The position numbers and the translations under genes are program-made. Positions 25,948 to 34,587 of a stretch of DNA of 64,000 nt are shown here, piece after piece. The notes beneath the pieces were generated by a model. The model was not told where the DNA came from, did no database searches, and was given only the letters and a program-made list of their open reading frames with translations. Origin of the DNA: Microcoleus sp. bin48.metabat.b7b8b9.023 (GTDB lineage: Bacteria > Cyanobacteriota > Cyanobacteriia > Cyanobacteriales > Microcoleaceae); the NCBI RefSeq assembly GCF_013299185.1, contig NZ_JAAFKG010000002.1, positions 166,561-230,560 of the forward strand, written 5' to 3'. Each line of letters opens with the position of its first letter. The first letter of the stretch is position 1.

Positions 25948-28500
25948 TTATTTATCCGAAACTCCAGCTATGGCCTTTTCATGCTCGTAAGCAGGGCGAG
26001 TTTGTCCCCGTTCCTCGACACGAACAATACTCGGATCTGGCAAATCGGAATTCACAAAATGCTGGAATCGCTGCACCTTTTGCGGGTCTTCAATCGTCGT
26101 TTTCCACTCGCATTGATAAGTATTCACCAAATGCTCCATCTGCGCCTCCAACTCAGCACAAATGCCCAGAGAATCCTCAATAATCACCTGCTTCAAGTAT
26201 TCAATTCCGCCCTCAAGTTTGTTCAACCAAGTAGCAGTACGTTCCAAACGATCCGCCGTGCGAATGTACAAGACCAAAAAGCGATCGATATACTTAATCA
26301 AAGTTTCCTTATCGATATCCGCCGCCAGCAAAACCGCGTGCTGCGGCTTCATCCCGCCGTTACCGCACACGTACAAATTCCAACCATTCTCAGTAGCAAT
26401 TATCCCAAAATCCTTGCTTTGAGCTTCCGCGCATTCGCGAGTGCAGCCCGACACAGCAGACTTAAATTTGTGAGGAGCTCGCAAACCGCGATAGCGCAAC
26501 TCAACCTCGATCGCCAAACTCGTCGAATCCTGCACCCCAAAGCGGCACCAAGTGCTACCAACACAAGATTTGACAGTCCGCAAAGCCTTACCGTAAGCGT
26601 GGCCAGACTCAAATCCCGCATCAATCAAGCGGTGCCAAATATGCGGCAACTGATCCACCCGAGCACCGAGCAAATCGATCCGCTGTCCCCCAGTAATCTT
26701 AGTATAAAGTCCAAAATCCCTGGCAACTTCTCCCAAAGCAATCAACTTCTCCGGCGTAATTTCTCCACCCGGGATGCGCGGTATCACCGAATAAGTTCCG
26801 TCGCGCTGAATGTTTGCCAAATAGTAATCGTTGGTATCTTGCAAACCAACGTGAGACTTCTCTAGAATGTGGTCGTTCCAAGTAGAAGCTAGCATCGAAG
26901 CCACAGCAGGCTTGCAAATTTCGCAGCCGCGCCCTTTGCCGTGTTTGGCGATCGTCTCGTCAAAGCTTTTCAGCTCTTGAGAACGCACCAAATGGTACAA
27001 TTCTTGACGGGAATACTCAAAATGTTCGCAGAGGTTATTTTTGACTGCAAACCCGGCTTTCTTCATCTCCGACTTAAAGATGTCCGTCACCAAAGGCACA
27101 CAGCCGCCGCAGCCAGTACCAGCTTGAGTGCATTTCTTGACACTGCCGACATCAGTTAAATTGCGATCGCGAATCGCCTCACAAATCTGCCCTTTACTAA
27201 CATTATTGCAAGAACAAATTTGAGCAGAATCCGGCAGACTCTCCACACCAAAACCAGCAGGTGCTCCGCCTTCGCGCGGTGGCATCAACAAATCTTCAGG
27301 ATGCGGCGGCAAAGCAATATCATTTTGCATGAATTGCAGCAAAGTGCCGTAAGCAGAAGCATCTCCGACGAGAATCCCGCCTAAAATTCGGCTACCATCT
27401 TGATTTAAAACTAATTTCTTGTAAGTGCCTTGGAAATTGTCAGCAACAACAATCTCTTTAGCACCGGCAGAATGTGCAAAAGCATCACCAAAACTCGCCA
27501 CATCCACTCCCAAAAGTTTGAGTTTTGTGGACATATCCGCACCGGTGAAAGTGCTAGTGCTGTCATCCGCAGCGCTGCTCAAAATATCCGCTGCTACCCC
27601 CGCCATTGTATACCCAGGAGCAACTAAGCCGTAGATGCGATTTTGATAAAGCGCGCATTCGCCGATCGCATAAATATCAGAATCCGAAGTTTGGCAGCGA
27701 TCGTTAATCGTAATACCGCCCCTTTCTCCCACTTCAATCCCGCAACCTCGGGCAATTTCATCCCGGGGGCGAATACCAGCAGAAAACACAATCATATCCG
27801 TTGCCAATTCCGAACCATCAGCAAACAGCATTTTAGTAACTTTGCCATCTTCGCTGACAATTTCGGTAGTAGATTTGCTAGTGTGAACCGAAACCCCCAA
27901 CTCCTCAATTTTGTTGCGGAGAATCGCACCACCAACCTCGTCAACTTGCACGGGCATCAGCCGCGATGCAAACTCAACCACATGAGTTTTCAAACCCATA
28001 TTTTGGAGAGCATTGGCGCATTCCAAGCCCAACAAACCGCCGCCAATTACTACACCTATTTTGCAATTTTTAGCATAATCTGACATCGCCTCCAAGTCGT
28101 CAATTGTCCGGTAAACAAAAGTGCCTGCCGCGTCTTTGCCTTTGATTGGCGGTACGAATGGATAGGAACCGGTGGCGAGAACAATTTTGTCGTAGTGAAC
28201 TTCTAAACCGTTGGCTGAAGAGACCGTTTTTTGTTCGCGATTGATGGCGAATACTTTGTCGCCGATGTGAATTTGAATACCATTTTCTTGATAAAATCCC
28301 GGTGCAACTAGAGATAAATCTCCCGCCGTTTTCCCAGAGAAAAATCCGCTGAGGTTTACGCGATCGTAAGCAACCCGCTGCTCTTCACAGAAAGTAATTA
28401 AATTCCAGCGTTTGGCAGCATCTGAACTCACCATTAACTCTAGGAACTTGTGACCTACCATGCCATTGCCGATTACAATCAGGTTTTTTTTGGCTGTCAT
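25948..28500 (-). CDS. nirB: NAD(P)H-dependent nitrite reductase large subunit NirB
   Basis: An 850-residue protein, the normal NirB length. Residues 1 to about 400 form an FAD/NAD(P)H pyridine-nucleotide-disulphide reductase module (VIGNGMVGHKFLE). A BFD-type [2Fe-2S] region follows with CSCNNVSKGQ (about 428) and CTQAGTGCGGC (about 460), plus a second Cys pair near 520 (GRGCEICKP). The C-terminal half is the nitrite/sulphite reductase fold, with siroheme-[4Fe-4S] ligands CVGSTWCRFG (about 640) and SGCTREC (about 680). It reduces nitrite to ammonium in the cytoplasm. Most studied cyanobacteria use ferredoxin-dependent NirA, so this is a less common choice. A consensus NtcA site precedes it. 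Confidence 0.95.
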   Translation of the reverse strand: MTAKKNLIVIGNGMVGHKFLELMVSSDAAKRWNLITFCEEQRVAYDRVNLSGFFSGKTAGDLSLVAPGFYQENGIQIHIGDKVFAINREQKTVSSANGLEVHYDKIVLATGSYPFVPPIKGKDAAGTFVYRTIDDLEAMSDYAKNCKIGVVIGGGLLGLECANALQNMGLKTHVVEFASRLMPVQVDEVGGAILRNKIEELGVSVHTSKSTTEIVSEDGKVTKMLFADGSELATDMIVFSAGIRPRDEIARGCGIEVGERGGITINDRCQTSDSDIYAIGECALYQNRIYGLVAPGYTMAGVAADILSSAADDSTSTFTGADMSTKLKLLGVDVASFGDAFAHSAGAKEIVVADNFQGTYKKLVLNQDGSRILGGILVGDASAYGTLLQFMQNDIALPPHPEDLLMPPREGGAPAGFGVESLPDSAQICSCNNVSKGQICEAIRDRNLTDVGSVKKCTQAGTGCGGCVPLVTDIFKSEMKKAGFAVKNNLCEHFEYSRQELYHLVRSQELKSFDETIAKHGKGRGCEICKPAVASMLASTWNDHILEKSHVGLQDTNDYYLANIQRDGTYSVIPRIPGGEITPEKLIALGEVARDFGLYTKITGGQRIDLLGARVDQLPHIWHRLIDAGFESGHAYGKALRTVKSCVGSTWCRFGVQDSTSLAIEVELRYRGLRAPHKFKSAVSGCTRECAEAQSKDFGIIATENGWNLYVCGNGGMKPQHAVLLAADIDKETLIKYIDRFLVLYIRTADRLERTATWLNKLEGGIEYLKQVIIEDSLGICAELEAQMEHLVNTYQCEWKTTIEDPQKVQRFQHFVNSDLPDPSIVRVEERGQTRPAYEHEKAIAGVSDK

Positions 28501-28541
28501 TAGAATCTCTTTTATCTCGTTTATCCGTCGTTGGCTTTATT

Positions 28542-28581
28542 AATATAAGACTTTTTTGTAAATTTTTGTATTTTGGGATAC
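28542..28581 (-). promoter_or_regulatory. NtcA-activated promoter of nirB
   Basis: GTA-N8-TAC (28568-28581, GTATCCCAAAATAC on the minus strand) is followed 20 bp later by TATATT (28542-28547), the spacing typical of class II NtcA promoters. The predicted start of transcription is near 28535, about 35 bp before the nirB ATG. NtcA activates nitrogen-assimilation genes when 2-oxoglutarate is high, which fits nirBD. The 28587-28856 remainder of the gap shows no gene I can support. Confidence 0.82.
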
Positions 28582-28856
28582 AAAAAAATATTTTTTATGC
28601 AATTGTCGGATGGTGGCGATTGCATTTTTGCATCATAGACTTGTTGCATAAATCTTTGATTGACAGAACGATCGCAGATCCAAGGCAGGCAGACACAAAT
28701 TAACGCAGATAATTGCCAGATATGAAAGTGAATGCAGGCAATTTTGTCTCCTGCGCGCGATCGATTTAAGTAGAGTGCGTTACGCAACTTTGTTTAACAA
28801 AACAAGCCACATCATACTGTGATATAGCCCACAGTTTTCGGGATTTTAATAATTCT

Positions 28857-29195
28857 TTAAGCTCCCATCCCTGAATACTGTTTCAAACCCTGCCGCCACA
28901 GCCAGCGATTCCACACAAAAAACACCACACCCCAACCAAGCATCACCAACAAACCGCGGCCAACATCAACGGGCAATCCGATCAAAATTGAAGCTGGAAA
29001 ATGAATCAAATAAGGAAACCGAGTCCACAAAACCACTGCGCGCACTGCTGGAGGAAACACTTCTAGCGGCGCGACAAGTCCCGATAAAAACAGATAAATC
29101 AAAAACCAAAATTGCTCGATCGCACTTGCGCGCTCTATCCAAAAAGCAAACAGCGCAAAGGTATACTGAATCAGGAACCGCAAGCAAAAAGCCAA
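28857..29195 (-). pseudogene. Detached 3' fragment of an ABC-2 permease gene
   Basis: The 112 codons correspond to the last ~110 residues of the intact permease at 34587-35375, with about 94% nucleotide identity by eye. Similarity stops abruptly at gccaagac (29193-29200), where MITE-like copy B begins. There is no ATG and no ribosome-binding site; only a TTG opens the frame. The reading frame is still intact, so the loss of the 5' part is not ancient or the segment is still exchanging with the full copy. It lies on the far side of the hydrolase/NB-ARC locus from the intact gene. Confidence 0.82.
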
Positions 29196-29200
29196 GACTA

Positions 29201-29315
29201 TAGATATAGCCTTTCTCAGAAAGATCAGGTACGTTGTTGGGCTTCAGCCCTATACGTTTAAGTGGTTATATAAGCTGTCAGTGATACCTCATCTTTTTGA
29301 TAACCGCTATATATG
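29201..29315. mobile_element. MITE-like element, copy B, at the permease-fragment breakpoint
   Basis: The ends atatagcctttctcagaaag and tacctcatctttttgataac match copies A and C. The interior (ttaagtggttatataagctgtcag) is the reverse complement of copy A's interior. Part of a GTACGTTGTTGGGCTTCAGCCC hairpin is included. It adjoins the truncation point of the permease fragment exactly. Confidence 0.65.
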
Positions 29316-29380
29316 CTTGTCAATAATACCTTCATCAGTTATAATTTTGTCAGAGGTTGTTGCGGGAAAGGAAATCTAGA

Positions 29381-30292
29381 ATGTTTGGTAAAAGAACTAC
29401 AGATTCGCAGCCAAATGAAGACAGCAACATGACGGGTTTGATTAAAATATCGGGTTGCGACAACACCAACCGGCGAGGGGATGTAGTTTTTGTCCACGGT
29501 TTGGCCGGTCATGCTTGGAATACTTGGCACTGGCAAAATCCTAGCAATCGAGATTACGAAAAAGATAATTTTTGGTTGAAGTGGCTGGGAAATGATTTAA
29601 AAGATGTCGGGATTTGGAGTTTTGGTTATGATGCAGCACGATTAAGGGCTAGCGGTTCTGCTATGCCACTGTTCGACCAGGCTAGTAACTTTTTAGACGA
29701 TTTAGAAAATTTTAACATTGGCGATCGCCCGATAATTTTTGTGACTCACAGTATGGGCGGGTTGCTGGTAAAAAAAATGTTGAGTACCGCAGAAAATTTT
29801 TCGCGAGACAAACGCAAAAAAGCGGTAATTGAATCTAGCAAGGGCATTGTATTTTTATCTACTCCCCATCTTGGTTCCGACGTTGCTCAATGGGTAAAAT
29901 CTTTAACAGGCTTTTTAACTACGGTTAATGTTGAAGAACTAAAAGCTCACGCACCGCAGTTACGCGAACTTGATGAATGGTATCGCCAACACGTTGATGA
30001 GTTTGAGATTACCACAAAAGTTTATTATGAAACCCGACCGACTAGCGGTATCTTGATTGTTAATGCGAGCAGCGCCAATCCCGGTATTAAAGATGTAAAG
30101 CCTATAGCGGTAGAAGCAAATCACGATACCATTGCTAAACCGCAACCGGGAGATAAAAAAGTCTATTTGGGTGTAAAGAATTTTATTGAGGATAGTTTAC
30201 CGCGCCAGAAATCTCTTCCTCCTGGCGATACTTCAGTTGTACAACCGCAAATTATTGCGGAGAAAAGCAAAGACCCTTATCAGCCTCTTTAA
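29381..30292 (+). CDS. Alpha/beta hydrolase (SERAC1/PGAP1-like lipase), likely effector half of a STAND protein
   Basis: A 303-residue protein from the ATG at 29381, which has AAGGA about 10 bp upstream; an in-frame TTG at 29357 is less likely. It has VVFVHGLAGHAWNTW (oxyanion region), a nucleophile elbow FVTHSMGGLLVKK (Ser near 115), STPHLGSDVAQW, and a late His in EANHDTI. The catalytic triad is therefore plausible. Such hydrolases often form the N-terminal effector of NB-ARC/STAND proteins. The frame ends only a few codons before the NB-ARC frame becomes readable. A -1 shift near 30289 would join them into one polypeptide. Confidence 0.85.
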   Translation: MFGKRTTDSQPNEDSNMTGLIKISGCDNTNRRGDVVFVHGLAGHAWNTWHWQNPSNRDYEKDNFWLKWLGNDLKDVGIWSFGYDAARLRASGSAMPLFDQASNFLDDLENFNIGDRPIIFVTHSMGGLLVKKMLSTAENFSRDKRKKAVIESSKGIVFLSTPHLGSDVAQWVKSLTGFLTTVNVEELKAHAPQLRELDEWYRQHVDEFEITTKVYYETRPTSGILIVNASSANPGIKDVKPIAVEANHDTIAKPQPGDKKVYLGVKNFIEDSLPRQKSLPPGDTSVVQPQIIAEKSKDPYQPL

Positions 30293-30393
30293 CTGATGGT
30301 GTTAAGTTAGAGAGGCTAAAAATATTTCAAGCACCACCTTTACCAGATTACTATGTAGACCGCCCAGAAATTAGCAAGGATTTAAAACAGCGC

Positions 30394-33300
30394 TTGCTAG
30401 CTAATAATCAAACTTTAGTTGTCAGCGCGATTCACGGTTTGGGTTCGGTTGGTAAATCAACTTCAGCCGCAGCTTTAGCCCATGACGGAGATATCCAAAA
30501 TCATTTTAGCGACGGTATACTTTGGGCAACTTTAGGTCAAGAACCTAACATTCTCCAAAGATTAACTGATTGGGTGCATGGTTTGGGGGATTATAATTAT
30601 CCCGTTACGGATATGCAGAGTACGTCACTGCATTTGCGTACTCTACTGATGGATAAAGCAATGCTGTTGGTAGTTGATGATGCTTGGATAGATAAAAATA
30701 ACGGGTGGGAATATGTAAAAGCATTTAATGTTGGCGGTTCTCGCTGTTGTATGCTAGTCACAACTCGCGATACTTCGATCGGGAATGAGCTTGGTGCTAT
30801 CACTTATTCCCTAGATGTGATGACGAAAACGCAAGCATTAGAGTTATTGACGCTGAAACTCAAAACATTAGGGAAGCAACTAGAAACAGGTGAAATTAAG
30901 TCAGCAAAAGCTTTAGCTAAAGCTGTTGGTTATTTACCATTAGCATTAGAATTAGCTGCCGTACAAGTTGCTAATGGTACAATTTGGCAAGTTTTGATTG
31001 CAGATATCCAGCAAGAAATTGCTCGGTTAAAATCGTTGCAAGACCCCGGAATTAGGAATATTGGTGATGATGAGAAGTTTAAAAAACTCAGTTTGCAAGC
31101 ATCATTAAATCTGAGCATTAAGCGATTAGAAGAATATGATAGAGAGTGTTTTGCTTGGTTCGGGGTGTTGCCGGAAGATGCAAACATTACTCGCCAAATG
31201 ACAGCGACACTTTGGGATATAGACGAACGAGATGCAAGCGATATTTTGCAGTATTTCCGCAGTCAAGCGTTGTTACTACCTGGCGTGACTCTGGCTGATG
31301 GGACAATAACTTATAGATTGCACGATTTATTCCACGATTTAGCGCGGAATTTGTTAACTGCATCCCCAAAACCGAAACGTCAAGGTGATTTGCTAGGGTT
31401 GGGGATAAACTGGAAAGATGCTCACGTTCAACTACTAGATAAATATCAACAGCAAACCGCAGATAATTATTGGCATACTTTACCAGATGACGGTTATATT
31501 CATCAATATTTAGTTTGGCATTTAGAAAAAGCGGGTAAAATAGCAGAAATTCACCAGTTATTGCGGGAAGAGTCAGCGAGTGGTCATAATGGCTGGTATG
31601 AAGTGCGCGAAAAATTAGGTCAAGTAGCAGGTTTTTTAAAGGATGTTTCGCGTGCTGGGGAATTAACAGAAACTGATTTTGACAAAAATCCACCGCAGTC
31701 GATCGGTTTACAGTGCCGCTATGGCTTAATCGTGTCTTCTTTGAATAGCTTGTCAGCAAATATACCAAAAGAGTTGTTGCTAGTGATGATAAAAAATAAA
31801 TTTTGGAAACCCGAAAAAGGGTTGGCTTATGCTTTGCAAAAACAAGATTTTCAAGATCGAGTAAATTCATTAATTGTAATATCACATTATTTACAAAAAA
31901 AATTAAAAAAGCAAGCATTATCAACAGCATTAGAAACAGCACGTCAAATTTATGACGCATCTGCTCGCGCTCAAGTTCTCTCATCTTTAGCGGAAAAATT
32001 ACAGTCACAAAATTTGTACTCCGAAGCATTAGAAACAGCACGTCAAATTCAGAATGAATATTCTCGCGCTCAAGTTCTCTCATCTTTAGCGGAAAAATTA
32101 CAGTCGGAAAATTTGTACTCCGAAGCATTAGAAACAGCACGTCAAATTCAGAACGAGTATTCTCGCGCTCAAGTTCTCTCATCTTTAGCGGAAAAATTAC
32201 AGTCGGAAAATTTGTACTCCGAAGCATTAAAAACAGCACGTCAAATTCAGAATGCCCCTAACCGCGCTCAAGTTATCTCATCTTTAGCGGAAAAGTTACA
32301 ATCGGAAAATTTGTATTCCGAAACATTAGAAATAGCACGTCAAGTTCAGGACGAATCTGCTCGCACTCAAGTTCTATTATCTTTAGCGGAAAAGTTACAG
32401 TCGGAAAATTTGTATTCCGAAGCATTAGAAATAGCACGTCAAATTCAGGATAAAAAGTATCGTGCTCAAGTTCTATTATCTTTAGCGGAAAAGTTACAGT
32501 CGGAAAATTTGTATTCCGAAGCATTAGAAACAGCACGTCAAATTCAGAACGAGTATTCTCGCGCTCAAGTTCTATCATCTTTAGCGGAAAAGTTACAGTC
32601 GGAAAATTTGTATTCCGAAACATTAGAAATAGCACGTCAAATTCAGGACGAATTTGCTCGCACTCAAGTTCTATCATCTTTAGCCGAAAAGTTACAGTCG
32701 GAAACTTTGTATTCCGAAGCATTAGAAACAGCACGTCAAATTCAGAATGCCCCTAACCGCGCTCAAGTTCTATCATCTTTAGCAGGAAAGCTACAGTCGG
32801 AAAATTTGTACTCCGAAGCATTAGAAACAGCACGTCAAATTAAGTTGGGCTATGAGTGCGCTGCAATTATCTCCTCTTTACCGAAAAAGTTACCGGAAAA
32901 TTTGTACTCCAAAGCATTAGAAATAGTACGTCAAATTCAGCAGGAAGAGTATCGCGCTCAAAGTCTCTCATCTTTAGCAAAAAAGTTACCCGAAAATTTG
33001 TACTCCGAAGCATTGGAAACAGCACGTCTAATTCAGGACGAGTATTCTCGCACTAACGTTCTCTCATCTTTATCAAAACAGTTACAGTCGGAAACTTTGT
33101 ACTCCGAAGCATTAGAAATAGCACGTCAAATTCAGAACGAGTATTCTCGCGCTCAAGTTCTATCATCTTTAGTGGAAAAGTTACAGTCGGAAAATTTGTA
33201 TTCCGAAGCATTAGAAATAGCACGTCAAATTCAGGATAAAAAGTATCGCGCTCAAGTTCTATCATCTTTAGCGGAAAAATTACAGTCGGAAAATTTGTAC

Positions 33301-34458
33301 TCCGAAGCATTAGAAATAGCACGTCAAATTCAGAACGAGTATTCTCGCGCTCAAGTTCTATCATCTTTAGCGGAAAAGTTACAGTCGGAAACTTTGTATT
33401 CCGAAACATTAGAAATAGCACGTCAAATTCAGGACGAATCTGCTCGCACTCAAGTTCTCTCATCTTTAGCGGAAAAGTTACAGTCGGAAACTTTGTATTC
33501 TGAAGCATTAGAAATAGCACGTCAAATTCAGGATAAAAAGTATCGCGCTCAAGTTCTATCATCTTTAGCGGAAAAGTTACAGTCGGAAACTTTGTATTCC
33601 GAAGCATTAGAAATAGCACATCAAATTCAGAACGAGTATTCTCGCGCTCAAGTTCTATCATCTTTAGCGGAAAAGTTACAGTCGGAAACTTTGTACTCCG
33701 AAGCATTAGAAATAGCACGTCAAATTCAGGACAAATCTACTCGCGCTAACCTTCTATTATCTTTGATAGAAAAGTTACCAGAAAATTTGTACTCCGAAGC
33801 ATTAGAAATAGCACGTCAAATTCAGGACGAATCTAGTCGCGCTAACCTTTTATTATCTTTGATAAAAAAGTTGCCAGAAAATTTGTATTCCGAAGCATTA
33901 GAAATAGCACGTCAAATTCAGGATAAAAAGTATCGCGCTCAAGTTATATCATCTTTAGCAGAAAAATTAAAGTCGCAAAATTTGTACTCCGAAGCATTAG
34001 AAACAGCACGTCAAATTCAGTCTGAAGAGTATCGCGCTCAAGTTCTATCATCTTTTTTAGTGGAAAAGTTATCCGAAAATTTGTACTCCGAAGCATTAGA
34101 AATATCACGTCAAATTCAAGATGAAAAGTATCGCGCTCAAATCATCTCATCTTTAGCAGAAAAGCTACCCAAAAATTTGTACTCCGAGGCATTAGAAACA
34201 GCACTTCAAATTCAGGATGAAAAGTATCGCGCTGATCCTCTAAGTCTTTTATTTAAAAAACAATCATCATCCAAACCCAAAAATGAGGTATACAAAATGT
34301 GGTTAGAAATAAGGACAACCACTTTATCTAAACTCAAGCGCAAAGATTTTCAGAATACTATAGCTGTTCTAACATCAGTAATTTATAAATTAGGTGGCAA
34401 AGATGCAATTATGGAAATTGTTACCGCCATTCAAGATGTCGCGCGATGGTGGCCTTAG
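30394..34458 (+). CDS. NB-ARC STAND NTPase with ~two dozen near-identical 33-residue repeats
   Basis: 1,354 residues from a TTG at 30394; there is no ATG, GTG or TTG upstream in this frame. Yet the frame is open back to 30196, and 30301-30393 encodes VKLERLKIFQAPPLPDYYVDRPE, a typical lead-in to NB-ARC domains. The NB-ARC has a Walker A GLGSVGKST, Walker B MLLVVDDAW, an RNBS-like LVTTRDTS, GLPL-like VGYLPLALELA and an MHD-like LHDLFHDLAR. From about residue 500, TPR-like 33-residue units follow (SEALEIARQIQxExxRAQVLSSLAEKLQSENLY), almost identical at DNA level. STAND proteins sense a ligand with such repeats and activate the N-terminal effector by oligomerising. Probably the second half of a split gene with 29381-30292. 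Confidence 0.85.
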   Translation: MLANNQTLVVSAIHGLGSVGKSTSAAALAHDGDIQNHFSDGILWATLGQEPNILQRLTDWVHGLGDYNYPVTDMQSTSLHLRTLLMDKAMLLVVDDAWIDKNNGWEYVKAFNVGGSRCCMLVTTRDTSIGNELGAITYSLDVMTKTQALELLTLKLKTLGKQLETGEIKSAKALAKAVGYLPLALELAAVQVANGTIWQVLIADIQQEIARLKSLQDPGIRNIGDDEKFKKLSLQASLNLSIKRLEEYDRECFAWFGVLPEDANITRQMTATLWDIDERDASDILQYFRSQALLLPGVTLADGTITYRLHDLFHDLARNLLTASPKPKRQGDLLGLGINWKDAHVQLLDKYQQQTADNYWHTLPDDGYIHQYLVWHLEKAGKIAEIHQLLREESASGHNGWYEVREKLGQVAGFLKDVSRAGELTETDFDKNPPQSIGLQCRYGLIVSSLNSLSANIPKELLLVMIKNKFWKPEKGLAYALQKQDFQDRVNSLIVISHYLQKKLKKQALSTALETARQIYDASARAQVLSSLAEKLQSQNLYSEALETARQIQNEYSRAQVLSSLAEKLQSENLYSEALETARQIQNEYSRAQVLSSLAEKLQSENLYSEALKTARQIQNAPNRAQVISSLAEKLQSENLYSETLEIARQVQDESARTQVLLSLAEKLQSENLYSEALEIARQIQDKKYRAQVLLSLAEKLQSENLYSEALETARQIQNEYSRAQVLSSLAEKLQSENLYSETLEIARQIQDEFARTQVLSSLAEKLQSETLYSEALETARQIQNAPNRAQVLSSLAGKLQSENLYSEALETARQIKLGYECAAIISSLPKKLPENLYSKALEIVRQIQQEEYRAQSLSSLAKKLPENLYSEALETARLIQDEYSRTNVLSSLSKQLQSETLYSEALEIARQIQNEYSRAQVLSSLVEKLQSENLYSEALEIARQIQDKKYRAQVLSSLAEKLQSENLYSEALEIARQIQNEYSRAQVLSSLAEKLQSETLYSETLEIARQIQDESARTQVLSSLAEKLQSETLYSEALEIARQIQDKKYRAQVLSSLAEKLQSETLYSEALEIAHQIQNEYSRAQVLSSLAEKLQSETLYSEALEIARQIQDKSTRANLLLSLIEKLPENLYSEALEIARQIQDESSRANLLLSLIKKLPENLYSEALEIARQIQDKKYRAQVISSLAEKLKSQNLYSEALETARQIQSEEYRAQVLSSFLVEKLSENLYSEALEISRQIQDEKYRAQIISSLAEKLPKNLYSEALETALQIQDEKYRADPLSLLFKKQSSSKPKNEVYKMWLEIRTTTLSKLKRKDFQNTIAVLTSVIYKLGGKDAIMEIVTAIQDVARWWP
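31930..34230. repeat. Intragenic ~99-bp tandem repeats of the NB-ARC gene
   Basis: About two dozen units of 90-99 bp, many differing at only a few positions (tccgaagcattagaaatagc, cgtcaaattcag). Some units are shortened by two codons (LPENLY in place of LQSENLY). Variation is concentrated in the four or five codons after RQIQ (NEYS, DESA, DKKY, NAPN). That pattern suggests homogenised scaffolds with a variable face. Long open frames on the opposite strand are shadows. Confidence 0.88.
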
Positions 34459-34555
34459 AATTTAACAGCAGACAGTAGTCATCAGTCAGGAGATTTTAGA
34501 TTTTAGATTGTACGATCGGGAGATTGGGAGATTGCAAGATTGAGAGAATTCCCAA

Positions 34556-34587
34556 CTATCAACTGTCAACTGTCAACTGTCAACTGT
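34556..34587. repeat. STRR heptamer repeat
   Basis: Four GTCAACT heptamers end precisely at the 3' end of the intact permease gene, marking the right edge of the hydrolase/NB-ARC segment. Confidence 0.8.

Noticed and set aside
28521..28787. 88-codon minus-strand frame upstream of nirB
   Set aside because: It overlaps the NtcA promoter, has unusual composition and lacks a ribosome-binding site.
31187..33718. Long open frames on the minus strand across the NB-ARC repeats (350, 153 and 221 codons)
   Set aside because: They are regular antisense shadows of a 99-bp repeat with no stop in that frame. They have no ribosome-binding sites, and their hydrophobic-looking repeats simply mirror the sense repeats.
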